Below are positions 9,013 through 17,022 of a DNA stretch of 64,000 nt, one piece after another. This DNA is from Algoriphagus pacificus (GTDB taxonomy: Bacteria; Bacteroidota; Bacteroidia; Cytophagales; Cyclobacteriaceae), in the NCBI RefSeq assembly GCF_017254845.1, contig NZ_JAFKCU010000003.1, forward strand, positions 248,001 to 312,000. Direction: 5' to 3'. The notes beneath the pieces were generated by a model. The model saw only the letters and a list, made by a program, of their open reading frames with translations, did no database searches and was not told where the DNA came from. Made by a program: the position numbers and the translations under genes. How positions within the stretch are numbered: the stretch's first letter is position 1; the number at the start of each line of letters is the position of its first letter.

Positions 9013-9573
9013 TCAGATCCTATCCAGACTTTCTCTCAATTTGGCGGAATCCTTTTTGAATTCTGAAGGTGTCATCCCTGTCTCCTTTTTAAATTGGGAA
9101 GAAAGGTAAGCCACGCTGGAATAATCCATTTTGAATGCTATTTCAGAAAGCGTCAGTTCGTCGTATACCAAAAGCTCTTTTACTTTCTCGATCTTTTGTC
9201 TGGTGATGAATTTCTCTATCGTAATTCCTTCAACAGATGAAAAAAGCCTACTTAAGTAACTGTATTCGTGATTCAATTGATCAGCCAAAAAAGTAGAATA
9301 ATTGGTTTGCAGGGGTTTATCAGTGTAGTGAATTTGCTGGATGAGATGGGCTTTGATTTGAGAAATAAGTGAGGACTTTTCACTTTTTAAAAGTTCAAAA
9401 CCTTGAGATAGCAAAGCTTTTGACAAAAGATCTTCTTTTGAGGAGTCAATGGGTTTGGTCAAACTAACTTTTCCCAAATCAACATTTGAGAATTCAATTG
9501 CTAAGTCTGTCAAAGTGCTTTTCACAGCTGAAATGCAGCGTGGGCAAACCATGTTCTTGATCGTTAATTCCAT
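9013..9573 (-). CDS. AraC-type transcriptional regulator with an N-terminal metal-binding CxxC motif
   Basis: This 186-residue protein joins a short N-terminal HMA-like region (IKNMVCPRC, Cys10 and Cys13) to a C-terminal AraC DNA-binding domain of two helix-turn-helix motifs (about residues 85-180, with LTLSEIAFKMDYSSVAYLSS and FKKETGMTPSEFKK). It lacks the usual AraC cupin. The arrangement suggests a one-component Cu(I) sensor in which metal binding to the HMA-like part alters DNA binding. It lies immediately upstream of copA on the same strand (90-base gap). Similar HMA-AraC proteins are found beside copper genes in other Bacteroidota. The regulated promoters cannot be shown from the sequence. 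Confidence 0.88.
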   Translation of the reverse strand: MELTIKNMVCPRCISAVKSTLTDLAIEFSNVDLGKVSLTKPIDSSKEDLLSKALLSQGFELLKSEKSSLISQIKAHLIQQIHYTDKPLQTNYSTFLADQLNHEYSYLSRLFSSVEGITIEKFITRQKIEKVKELLVYDELTLSEIAFKMDYSSVAYLSSQFKKETGMTPSEFKKDSAKLRESLDRI

Positions 9574-9640
9574 AGTTTCTAAATAACACTTAAATAAATG
9601 AAAATTGGATTTTAAAGTTCATATGGTTACAAAAAATAAA

Positions 9641-9662
9641 ACCCAGAGTTTTGGCTCTGGGT
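9641..9662 (-). terminator. Intrinsic terminator after the DoxX gene
   Basis: ACCCAGAG-TTTTGG-CTCTGGGT forms an 8-bp stem with a 6-base loop. In the minus-strand transcript it is followed by a U-rich run (the A-rich 9631-9640 on the plus strand). It lies 20 bases beyond the DoxX stop codon and separates it from the AraC regulator. Confidence 0.8.
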
Positions 9663-9682
9663 CAAGTTGGTTTAGTTTTAAT

Positions 9683-10042
9683 TTATGCTGATTGCTTACT
9701 TAGGTAAATCCTAGAAGTAATCAGCAAAGCGGCAGCTACTACCGGCATGATGATGGCAGAAAATGGATGTCCACTTACGAAGTGTGCTATGAATGCAGAT
9801 ATGAAAGTGATTCCAAATCCTGCGTAGGCCCATTCTTTTAGGAATTTTGGAGTGAAAGGAAGAAGTAAGACCAAAACTCCTAGGATTTTTGCAAGTCCTA
9901 ATTCTACTCTGAAATAGTCAGGAAATCCCATAGATGTGAAGCCAGCAGATACGCTAGGATCATTGAAATAGGCAAAGGCACTGAATAGCATCATCAGTGA
10001 AATCAATCCTGTGGCAGTCCAATAAATGATTTTGTTTTTCAT
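9683..10042 (-). CDS. DoxX family membrane protein
   Basis: This 119-residue integral membrane protein has four predicted helices (about residues 5-25, 47-63, 70-88 and 92-112) and the DoxX-like KILGVLVLLLPFTPKFLKEWAY segment. DoxX proteins are small quinone-related or redox-associated membrane proteins of poorly defined chemistry. It is divergent from an HxlR-type regulator, a frequent pairing in which the regulator controls an oxidoreductase or DoxX gene in response to quinones or electrophiles. A short ORF ends on its start codon (see 10039-10134). Its own terminator follows. Confidence 0.85.
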   Translation of the reverse strand: MKNKIIYWTATGLISLMMLFSAFAYFNDPSVSAGFTSMGFPDYFRVELGLAKILGVLVLLLPFTPKFLKEWAYAGFGITFISAFIAHFVSGHPFSAIIMPVVAAALLITSRIYLSKQSA

Positions 10043-10134
10043 CTGTATGTAATTTTGTTTTCAAAGGCCAGATGGAATCTCGCATGGATGACAATCATGC
10101 CAGTGTATGGCCCTTGCTTCACGCTCGATTTCAT
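10039..10134 (-). CDS. Possible 31-residue leader ORF coupled to the DoxX gene
   Basis: An ATG at 10134 opens a 31-codon frame beginning MKSSVKQGPYTG whose TGA overlaps the DoxX ATG (ATGA). The start is preceded by an A-rich stretch typical of translated Bacteroidota genes, and a candidate -7 box (TACATTTG, minus strand, 10162-10155) lies about 20 bases upstream. The ORF would therefore be the first translated frame of the doxX mRNA. No homology is recognised. It may be a regulatory leader peptide, a real small protein, or chance. Confidence 0.35.
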   Translation of the reverse strand: MKSSVKQGPYTGMIVIHARFHLAFENKITYR

Positions 10135-10154
10135 GGTTTAGTTTGTTTTTTCTT

Positions 10155-10228
10155 CAAATGTAGGGTGAGTCACTATACATTTGTAAGTACTATACTGAAG
10201 TATAGCACTATACTATTGTATAGTTTTG
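10155..10228. promoter_or_regulatory. Divergent promoter region with tandem CTATAC operators for the HxlR regulator
   Basis: Two palindromes with the same arms occur in a row: CTATAC-TGAA-GTATAG (10190-10205) and CTATAC-TATT-GTATAG (10208-10223). A third CTATAC at 10173-10178 lies 17 bases before the first. A Bacteroidota -7 box TAGTTTTG (10221-10228, plus strand) overlaps the second palindrome and precedes the hxlR-type gene. TACATTTG on the minus strand (10162-10155) precedes the doxX side. The arrangement fits autorepression plus control of the divergent gene. No clear -33 TTG was found at the expected spacing. Confidence 0.6.
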
Positions 10229-10250
10229 CCTAATTCACCAGATTTGTACC

Positions 10251-10631
10251 ATGAAAAATGAAGAGCGATTAGATAAAGGAGAATGCAAACTGAGGATTTT
10301 GCCCGTGCAGGATGCTTTAGAGATTTTGAATGGAAAGTGGAAACTTCCTATCATCATTGCTTTATTACATGGAGTGAAGCGGTTTTCAGAAATTTCAAGA
10401 GAGGTAACCGGGATTACAGATCGGATGCTTTCGAAGGAATTAAGGGATCTGGAGATGAATCATCTGGTCAAAAGAACAGTATATGATACTTTTCCTGTAA
10501 CCGTGGAATATACCATGACCGAATATGGTGAAACGCTCAAAGATGTGATTGGGGCGTTATATGACTGGGGTAGCAATCATCGAAAGAAAATCTTCAATTT
10601 TGAAAAGGAAGAAGAAAAGGTCAATTCCTGA
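10251..10631 (+). CDS. HxlR-family winged-helix transcriptional regulator
   Basis: This 126-residue DNA-binding protein has the HxlR signature: the NGKWKLPIIIALLHG helix near residue 27, RFSEISREVTGITDRMLSKE as the helix-turn-helix, and the wing VKRTVYDTFPVTVEYTMTEYG. A single cysteine at residue 12 (GECKLR) is placed like the redox-sensing N-terminal cysteine of YodB/QorR-type members. This suggests, but does not prove, thiol-based sensing of quinones or electrophiles. It is divergent from the DoxX gene with tandem palindromes in between, so autoregulation and control of doxX are likely. Confidence 0.9.
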   Translation: MKNEERLDKGECKLRILPVQDALEILNGKWKLPIIIALLHGVKRFSEISREVTGITDRMLSKELRDLEMNHLVKRTVYDTFPVTVEYTMTEYGETLKDVIGALYDWGSNHRKKIFNFEKEEEKVNS

Positions 10632-10636
10632 TCGGA

Positions 10637-11395
10637 TTAACTGAAAAAGGTAAGAATGTAATAGAATAGGGAAGGGCAGAGCAAACATCCTAAACCTGTG
10701 TAAAAAGTTGCTGTGACTGCTCCATAGGGCACTAATTTTGGATCTGTAGCTGCTAAACCTGCAGCGACTCCACTGGAAGTCCCCATGATTCCACCATAAG
10801 CCATAGCTGATCCGGGGCTTTCTAATCCAATTTTTTTAGCTAAAACCGGAGTGAAAATGGTTACGGCGATGGTTTTTACCACTCCAGCTGCAATGCTCAA
10901 AGCTATTACCTCTGAACTTGCGCCAAGTGCTGCTCCTGTTACCGGGCCAACTATATAAGTACATGCACCCGCTCCAATTGTGGACAAACTCACTGCATCT
11001 CTATAGCCCCATACCCAGGCAATGGCGACTCCGGATACGAAAAAGATCAAGATTCCAAATACCAAAGAAACTAAGCCTAGCACTCCTGATTTTTTTACCA
11101 AAAGGAAACTTGCTCCCATAGCAGTAGCAACTATCGCAAAGTCACGGAACATAGATCCTCCTAAAATTCCGACTCCTTTGAAAATTTCAATATCTGAAAT
11201 GCCTTTGGATCCATCTGTAAATACACCTCCTAAGTACCCAAGAACCAGACCTAGAAAAATGGCAATTGCAGATCCCGGTATCCTAGATTTTAGGAATTTC
11301 TTTGAAAACTGATCTGATAAAAAAGCCAAGACTCCAACTACAAGGAAGCCTACTATTAAGGCATTTTTGTCGATTACTTTAAGCAGTTCTTCCAT
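10637..11395 (-). CDS. madM: Malonate transporter subunit MadM
   Basis: This 252-residue multi-pass membrane protein matches MadM in length (about 254) and in character: Gly-rich helices including GAGACTYIVGPVTGAALGASSEV and AYGGIMGTSSGVAAGLAATDP. MadM acts with MadL as a cation-coupled malonate importer. It follows madL by two bases and ends five bases from the convergent HxlR gene. Together with the synthetase upstream, the operon would import malonate and convert it to malonyl-CoA. Family assignment is from recognised sequence character. Confidence 0.85.
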   Translation of the reverse strand: MEELLKVIDKNALIVGFLVVGVLAFLSDQFSKKFLKSRIPGSAIAIFLGLVLGYLGGVFTDGSKGISDIEIFKGVGILGGSMFRDFAIVATAMGASFLLVKKSGVLGLVSLVFGILIFFVSGVAIAWVWGYRDAVSLSTIGAGACTYIVGPVTGAALGASSEVIALSIAAGVVKTIAVTIFTPVLAKKIGLESPGSAMAYGGIMGTSSGVAAGLAATDPKLVPYGAVTATFYTGLGCLLCPSLFYYILTFFS

Positions 11396-11397
11396 GC

Positions 11398-11754
11398 TTA
11401 CTGCTTGAATGTTTTCATTAGGAAAGGGAAAACAGCAAAACCCAAAATAACGGGTAGGATTCCTACTAAAATTGCCAGGTTTCCACTGGAAATCGCAGAT
11501 TTTACATTCAGGCTTGCTGCCATAGCGATCACCACTGGTATGTACATTTTATTCCAAAAATCGATTCCAAGAATCATCTCTGGTTTCCACCAGCCTTTTC
11601 TTTCAAAGACCTCTTTTAAAAGCATCAAAATAATCATAGCAAAACCTACACCTCCTACATTGGAATTAATGCCTAGAAGTTTTCCAAGGAGTTCGCCTAA
11701 CCATTGGCCGATAATGAATGAAAAAGAAAGAATTGCAAGTCCGTAGATGATCAT
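11398..11754 (-). CDS. madL: Malonate transporter subunit MadL
   Basis: This 118-residue membrane protein has four hydrophobic segments and recognisable MadL features (GQWLGELLGKLLGINSNVGG near residue 16, GWWKPEM near 54, NKMYIPVVIAMAASLNVKSA near 68). It is the smaller partner of MadM in the two-subunit malonate carrier of malonate-using bacteria. Spacing of 2 bases to madM and 5 bases to the synthetase gene shows a tight operon. It is slightly shorter than characterised MadL (about 130), with no sign of truncation. Confidence 0.87.
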   Translation of the reverse strand: MIIYGLAILSFSFIIGQWLGELLGKLLGINSNVGGVGFAMIILMLLKEVFERKGWWKPEMILGIDFWNKMYIPVVIAMAASLNVKSAISSGNLAILVGILPVILGFAVFPFLMKTFKQ

Positions 11755-11759
11755 AGCTT

Positions 11760-13235
11760 TTAGAATAATTTCTTTAATTCATTTTTGGTCACTTTGCCCA
11801 TAGCATTCCGAGGAAGATCATCGATTATCAAATATCTTCTTGGTGTTTTATATGCAGGCATTCTTTCTCTCATCCAGCCGCTAAGTTGTTCCGTGTCTAT
11901 TTTCTCCGAAGTAACCAAGGCTGCAACAACCAATTCTCCCCATTCTTCATTTGGAATGCCAATCACTCCACAGTCTTTGATGGAAGGATGCTTTCGGAGA
12001 ACTTCCTCTATTTCGAGGGCAGAAATTTTATATCCTCCGGACTTTATAATGTCTATGGAATCTCTTCCCAGGATTCGATAATATCCATCATCCAGCACCG
12101 CAATATCTCCGGTTTTGAACCAACCATCATCCGTAAAGCTTTTTTGCGTAGCCTCAGGTTTGCCCCAGTATTCTTTGAACACGGAAGGTCCTTTAATATG
12201 GATTTCTCCGGGTTCACCAGCATTTACCTTTTTTCCATCCTCATCTAAAAGGCCAAGTTCAACTCCAGGTAATGGCTGACCAATATGACCTGCTCGTCTT
12301 TCTCCATCATAAGGATTGCTGACTGCCATTCCGATTTCTGTCATGCCATAGCGCTCCAAAAGATAATGTCCTGAAATTTCTTTCCATTTCTCCATCACAG
12401 AAACCGGCAAAGCAGCAGAACCAGAAATCATTAATCGGAAGGATTCCATGGATTTTTTTAATTCGGCTTGCCTTTCAGGAATATAGCTTTCAAATTCTGA
12501 AATCAATTTGAAATAAATGGTTGGGACAGCCATAAAGACATTGAGTTTTCCTTCTTCGAAAATTTCAAAGACCTTTTTGGCATCAAAAGGATTTAAAAAC
12601 TCAACCGTGCCGCCAGACCATAAAGCACAACAAAGCACATTGATGATTCCATGAACATGGTGAAGAGGCAAAAGCTCCAAAATGTAATCTTCCGAAGTCC
12701 ATTCCCAGGCTTTTACCAAAGTCCTGATTTGAGATTCTAAGTTGGTATGCGTAGTTAAAACTCCTTTAGGCAAAGAGGTGGTGCCGGAAGTGTAAAGAAT
12801 CATCGCACCTCTATCTTTTGCTATTTCAGGAAGTGCCTTTGGGTTTGAGTTTTGAAATTCTTCCAAGGAGATGAATTTTATCTCCGAATGGTTTTGGTAG
12901 GGCTGAAGAATGGATTCATATTCTTTCCCTACAATCAAGTATTTGGCTTGAGTATCCTCAATTACATACTGCAAAGAAGGGAAGGGGTAGGTAATGCAAA
13001 GTGGTACAGCAATTCCTCCCGCTCTCCAGATTCCCCATTGAACAGCAACATAGTCAAATCCAGGAGCAACCATAAAAGCAACTCTTTCCTGATTGAGGTC
13101 ATTGCTTTCGGCCAGTAAAAAGCTGGAAACCTGCTCGCTTTTTATTAAAAGTTCTTGATAGGAATAGTGATTTGTTCCTTCGACAATCGCTGTTTTACTG
13201 GGAGTTTGCTTTGCTTTTTCAAAAAGTTGAAGCAT
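11760..13235 (-). CDS. matB: Acyl-CoA synthetase, probable malonyl-CoA synthetase (MatB-like)
   Basis: This 491-residue ANL-superfamily adenylating enzyme has the P-loop ILYTSGTTSLPKG at about residue 146, the aromatic/acyl motif RYGMTEIGMAVSNPY, the hinge region TGDIAVLDDGYYRILGRDS, the A8 turn IIKSGGYKIS, and the C-terminal catalytic lysine in PRNAMGKVTKNEL. The length and RYGMTE motif match MatB, which makes malonyl-CoA from malonate, ATP and CoA. The following madL and madM genes strongly support malonate as substrate. No malonyl-CoA decarboxylase (MatA) is visible, so the product may feed fatty acid synthesis directly. Substrate is inferred from context; another short dicarboxylate or methylmalonate is possible. 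Confidence 0.88.
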   Translation of the reverse strand: MLQLFEKAKQTPSKTAIVEGTNHYSYQELLIKSEQVSSFLLAESNDLNQERVAFMVAPGFDYVAVQWGIWRAGGIAVPLCITYPFPSLQYVIEDTQAKYLIVGKEYESILQPYQNHSEIKFISLEEFQNSNPKALPEIAKDRGAMILYTSGTTSLPKGVLTTHTNLESQIRTLVKAWEWTSEDYILELLPLHHVHGIINVLCCALWSGGTVEFLNPFDAKKVFEIFEEGKLNVFMAVPTIYFKLISEFESYIPERQAELKKSMESFRLMISGSAALPVSVMEKWKEISGHYLLERYGMTEIGMAVSNPYDGERRAGHIGQPLPGVELGLLDEDGKKVNAGEPGEIHIKGPSVFKEYWGKPEATQKSFTDDGWFKTGDIAVLDDGYYRILGRDSIDIIKSGGYKISALEIEEVLRKHPSIKDCGVIGIPNEEWGELVVAALVTSEKIDTEQLSGWMRERMPAYKTPRRYLIIDDLPRNAMGKVTKNELKKLF

Positions 13236-13300
13236 AGGAAATAGGGAGATTTGTTATTGTTTCAATTTGAAATATAGAAGCAAATGCTTCAATAATAAAA

Positions 13301-13330
13301 AACACGCCACAGGAATTTCTATGGCGTGTT
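13301..13330 (-). terminator. Intrinsic terminator after the M1 peptidase gene
   Basis: AACACGCCA and TGGCGTGTT form a 9-bp stem around a 12-base loop. In the minus-strand transcript a U-rich tail follows (A-rich 13290-13300 on the plus strand). It lies 35 bases past the peptidase stop. Confidence 0.8.
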
Positions 13331-13365
13331 AAATTTTTGATTAACTAATCTAGCTGTTTGGAGGA

Positions 13366-15036
13366 TTATTTCCCCGATATATTCATGTTTCCTACATAAA
13401 AATTAGGATCCACACTAAGGTCAGATATGCTTTTTTCCAAGTCTAAACTTGCCCATCGAGTTGTTGGTTTCAACCATAATTCCAAACCTGAATCCAATTT
13501 GATTTTCACCGGCATGTCAAAAGTCATTATTGAATTTTCCCATCGGTAATTCAATTTGTTTCCTTCAAGGTAATAGCTAAAAATAGGGATTCTCACATCT
13601 CTTAAATACTGGTCAAACACAGAAGATAGGTTGAGATTTGCCTGAGTGCTGATGTAAGTTTCGATTTGTTCGCTGGTAACTGTCTGATGGTAAAACTCCT
13701 GATTTAAACCTCTTAGGATCTTTCGCCATTTTTCATCGTCATTCACAATTTGGCGAATCGTATGAAGCATATTGGCTCCTTTGTAATACATGTCACCAGA
13801 ACCTTCCTGATTGACACCATAAGGACCAATGATTGGGCTATCGTTATTGATGTTTTTCCTAGTACCTAATACATATTCGCTACTTGCTTCCTTGCCGTAA
13901 TAATAGTCTAGGAAGAGATTCTCAGAATATGCTGTAAAGCTCTCATGGATCCACATATCTGCGACGTCTTTGTAGGTAATGTTATTGGCAAACCACTCAT
14001 GACCAGATTCGTGGATGATTATAAAGTCAAATTTCAAACCCCAACCGGTTCCACTCAGATCTCTGCCTAAATAGCCATTGGCATAATTATTTCCATAAGT
14101 CACCGAACTCTGATGCTCCATTCCTAAATAAGGTGCCTCAACCAGTTTGTAGCTGTCTTCATAAAAAGGATAAGGCCCAAACCAGTGTTCGAAAGCTTTC
14201 ATCATTTTTGGAGCGTCTTTGAATTGCTCTTTTGCCTTATCCAGGTTTTCGCGAAGGACATAATAGTCCATGTCCAAAGTGCCCTTTTCACCTTCAAACT
14301 TTTCTCCGAAATGAACATAGTCACCGATGTTGATATTGACTCCGTAGTTATTGATCGGGTTTTCTACTTCCCAATGGTAGGTTTTGGTTTTTGCCTTTTT
14401 ATCATGATCTGTTTTGATCAATCTTCCATTTGAAACGTCAATAAGATTCTCCGGAACTTCCACTGAGATCATCATTCCATTGTCAGGTTCATCGGCGGCA
14501 TAATCCTTATTTGGCCACCAAATACTTGCACCAATTCCTTGATTTGAGTTTGCTATAAATGGTAATCCATTGCTGTCTTCTTTCCAAGTCAATCCTCCAT
14601 CCCAAGGAGGGCGTACTGCAATCACTGGAGTGCCTTCGAAAAATAGATTGAAATGATAGGATTTGCCGATTTCTTGAGGAATCACAGGTGTGATAAAATA
14701 GGAATAACCATCTTTTTCTATTTTCATTTCTTGGTCAGCCTGCATTGCTTTCACCAATTTCATGGGTTCCTGCAATTCAATTTGCAATCGATTTGCTTTA
14801 TCAAGCACCTTATAAGTGACCATATTCGAACCAGAAATAGATTTGTTTTCTGGATTTACTTTTAGTTGGAGTTGATAATGCTCTAAATCCCACCAATTTC
14901 TGTCAGGAGTATTGCTGCCGCGCAAAGTGTCCTGACGAGTGAATTCCTGAGGAGCTCTGAAAATCTGTGCGTTTACTGCTCCAATTGCCAGCAAGAAAAA
15001 ACAACTAGTTAATAGGGGTTGAAAATATTTAATCAT
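13366..15036 (-). CDS. M1-family metallopeptidase (aminopeptidase), exported
   Basis: This is a 556-residue secreted zinc peptidase. The ATG at 15036 (MIKYFQPLLTS) is chosen over one 18 codons upstream because it starts a proper signal peptide ending at VNAQ. The gluzincin site HESGHEWFANN lies near residue 341, with the downstream zinc-binding Glu in WIHESFTAYSE. The substrate-pocket GAMEN motif is replaced by YLGMEHQS, as in several Bacteroidota M1 proteins. An N-terminal beta-domain (QLQLKVNPENKSISGSN) precedes the catalytic domain, and a short helical C-terminal part follows. By family it removes N-terminal residues from peptides in the periplasm or at the cell surface. It appears monocistronic with its own terminator. 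Confidence 0.92.
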   Translation of the reverse strand: MIKYFQPLLTSCFFLLAIGAVNAQIFRAPQEFTRQDTLRGSNTPDRNWWDLEHYQLQLKVNPENKSISGSNMVTYKVLDKANRLQIELQEPMKLVKAMQADQEMKIEKDGYSYFITPVIPQEIGKSYHFNLFFEGTPVIAVRPPWDGGLTWKEDSNGLPFIANSNQGIGASIWWPNKDYAADEPDNGMMISVEVPENLIDVSNGRLIKTDHDKKAKTKTYHWEVENPINNYGVNINIGDYVHFGEKFEGEKGTLDMDYYVLRENLDKAKEQFKDAPKMMKAFEHWFGPYPFYEDSYKLVEAPYLGMEHQSSVTYGNNYANGYLGRDLSGTGWGLKFDFIIIHESGHEWFANNITYKDVADMWIHESFTAYSENLFLDYYYGKEASSEYVLGTRKNINNDSPIIGPYGVNQEGSGDMYYKGANMLHTIRQIVNDDEKWRKILRGLNQEFYHQTVTSEQIETYISTQANLNLSSVFDQYLRDVRIPIFSYYLEGNKLNYRWENSIMTFDMPVKIKLDSGLELWLKPTTRWASLDLEKSISDLSVDPNFYVGNMNISGK

Positions 15037-15204
15037 GTATTTCTGTGATTGAAAGAAAGAAGAATTCAATTTTAAGATAAATAGGGTCAATTCAGACTCA
15101 ACTTTTTAGCAGTCAAATCTTAGATCTAATTAGAAGGAAGCTTGTTTTGATTGCTGAAATTATAAAACTACTTTCATTTTGAAACCAAAAAGCAACTTTT
15201 ACCC

Positions 15205-16116
15205 ATGCGAATTGTAATTTTTACGCAGTGTTCCTGGAGTCTTCCCTCTATTCAGAAATTAGTCCAAAATGATCAGGTGGCGGGAATTGTAATCCCAAAC
15301 AAAGAAGTTCCTGATCGGAAAATGATAGTGGAAATCTCTAAAAACCTCAATATTGATGTTTACAGCTGGGATGGAAAGGAAAATCAAGCGATTCTAAAAT
15401 GGTTCGAGCATACTCAAGCGGATAGGGGATTGAGTTTCGGCTTTTCATATAAAATACCAAAAGAGATCTTTGAAAGCTTCCAATTTGGGGTTTTGAATGT
15501 TCATTTTGGGAAGCTACCAAAATATGCTGGAGCCGCGCCACTTTTTTGGGCAATGAAAAATGGAGAGCGATTTGTAACGATCACCTATCATGAAATAGAT
15601 GAAAACTGGGATGCCGGTAGGATGGTATTGGAATTTGATGTTCCTGTTTTTCCTGGAGAACCCATTGGGCTTTTAGCTTCACGATTAGCAACTTTGTCTG
15701 CCAACGAGATTGAAAAAGCTTTACTTCAATTAGAGCTCAAAACCGGTGAAATTATCCCTGCAAACTCCAAGAATGAATCAAGACCTGATCAAACAGATTT
15801 ATTGATTGATTGGAAAAAACAAACAGCAGATCAGGTTGAATTTTTAGTCAATGCGGCAAATCCTCATTATGGAGGTGCAATCACAAATTTTAGAGGAAGT
15901 GAGATTAGAATATTAGAAGTGAGTCCTGCAGATGTTAATGTTACCGGAATCTTTTCTCCTGGAACAATTGTGTACGCGGATGCTACTTATGGAATTTTTG
16001 TCTTGTGTTCGGACTATAAATACTTACGTCTAAACATTCTCCAAATTGAAGGAACGATTATTACAGGAACAAAATTGGCTGCTTTGGGTGTAAAGCCTTT
16101 TGAGAAATTCAATTAA
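15205..16116 (+). CDS. Formyltransferase family protein (methionyl-tRNA formyltransferase-like)
   Basis: This 303-residue protein has an N-terminal formyltransferase domain with the three catalytic residues of the family: Asn98 and His100 in LNVHFGKLPKYAGAAP, and Asp136 in ENWDAGRM. A C-terminal domain of about 100 residues follows (DWKKQTADQVEFLVNAANPHYGGA), resembling the Fmt or sugar-formyltransferase tail. It therefore probably transfers a formyl group from 10-formyltetrahydrofolate. The N-terminus (FTQCSWSLPSIQKL) is not close to housekeeping Fmt, and no def or 16S methylase gene is adjacent, so an amino-sugar or other amine acceptor is as likely as Met-tRNA. Divergent from the M1 peptidase gene. 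Confidence 0.8.
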   Translation: MRIVIFTQCSWSLPSIQKLVQNDQVAGIVIPNKEVPDRKMIVEISKNLNIDVYSWDGKENQAILKWFEHTQADRGLSFGFSYKIPKEIFESFQFGVLNVHFGKLPKYAGAAPLFWAMKNGERFVTITYHEIDENWDAGRMVLEFDVPVFPGEPIGLLASRLATLSANEIEKALLQLELKTGEIIPANSKNESRPDQTDLLIDWKKQTADQVEFLVNAANPHYGGAITNFRGSEIRILEVSPADVNVTGIFSPGTIVYADATYGIFVLCSDYKYLRLNILQIEGTIITGTKLAALGVKPFEKFN

Positions 16117-16248
16117 TTAGATTACTAGTGTAATTTAATTAAGTAATCACCTAATTATTAAAATTAAATAATAAATGTTTAATAGTTACTTTATTTTTGA
16201 AAACGGGTAATAATTGTATTAAATTAAGTTTTTGTAAAATTTTTATAT

Positions 16249-17022
16249 ATGCTGCAAAGGAGAGAATTTTTAAAAAAAGTTAGCCTAGGATACGGAGCCG
16301 TTACTTTGTCGAGTATTGTTCCGGCTTTTTCTAATTCCATGTTCAAGTCTTCGCAATCATTGATTGTCCATGTGAGTAAGCCTGAATTTTTGAGTAAAAT
16401 TTCAAATAATATCTTATTGCAAAATCCATTTGCTGACAAGATCATATTATGCACGTTTTCAGCAGATTTTTTGCAAGAAGCCATAGATACAAAGAGCAAT
16501 TCTAAAGAAATTGACGCATTGCTATATTCAAATGAATTGAGAAATTATTCAATGGATTTAGATTCCAATTCTATTCTGAAAAATCTTCCATTTGTTAACT
16601 CTGATTTTCAGCCTACAGAAAGTGAGGCTTTTGTTCAAGAACATCTTATTTTAAAAAAATCCAATTTACAGATAGGGGTGATGGGTTTCATCTTAAGTGA
16701 TCTTAAAACTAGTTTTTTTGAAGTAGTTGAAAAAATGAATAAAAAAGCAAAAGAGCTAAGAAATGTATTTGGTTGCGATATGGTCTATTGCTTGACAGAT
16801 GATTTTGGACTTGAAACTCAAAAGTTATCTACAATTGATTTTGCAGAGGCAACAGAAGGAATTGATCAATTCTTTTCCTCGACAACTAAAGCATCTAGAT
16901 TGTATGTAGCTGCAAATAAGAATAAAGAAGAAGTATTTATTAGTTTAAGTAATGTCAATGAAAAGGAACAAGGAGTTTTAACATTAGAAAGAAAAGATTT
17001 TAGAGACTTTGAATTGGGTTAA
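16249..17022 (+). CDS. Twin-arginine-signal protein, degenerate metallophosphatase (5'-nucleotidase-like) pseudoenzyme
   Basis: The 257-residue product begins with a Tat signal (QRREFLKKVSLGYG, hydrophobic to about residue 30). Its second half follows the layout of exported Bacteroidota metallophosphatases: LQIGVMGF, then a helix ending GCDMVYCL where the family has GCDLVICLSHLG, then ATEGIDQFFSSTT where the family has TENIDLIIGGHTH. The metal-binding motifs (N-terminal DxH, GNHD, SHLG, GGHTH) are all absent or changed, so hydrolase activity is not expected. Coding is intact and the region is AT-rich. The similarity is by eye and needs a profile search. It precedes two tail-collar genes and the giant adhesin, so a surface role is possible. 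Low codon GC may indicate rapid divergence or transfer. Confidence 0.55.
   Translation: MLQRREFLKKVSLGYGAVTLSSIVPAFSNSMFKSSQSLIVHVSKPEFLSKISNNILLQNPFADKIILCTFSADFLQEAIDTKSNSKEIDALLYSNELRNYSMDLDSNSILKNLPFVNSDFQPTESEAFVQEHLILKKSNLQIGVMGFILSDLKTSFFEVVEKMNKKAKELRNVFGCDMVYCLTDDFGLETQKLSTIDFAEATEGIDQFFSSTTKASRLYVAANKNKEEVFISLSNVNEKEQGVLTLERKDFRDFELG

Noticed and set aside
10060-10135. Structured leader before doxX resembling a tRNA fragment or riboswitch
   Set aside because: No complete T-arm or acceptor stem could be drawn, and the same bases form the in-phase leader ORF; hairpins near GGCATG/CATGCC are short.
11405-11746. 113-residue plus-strand frame inside madL
   Set aside because: It mirrors the membrane protein on the opposite strand; no family match or regulatory context.
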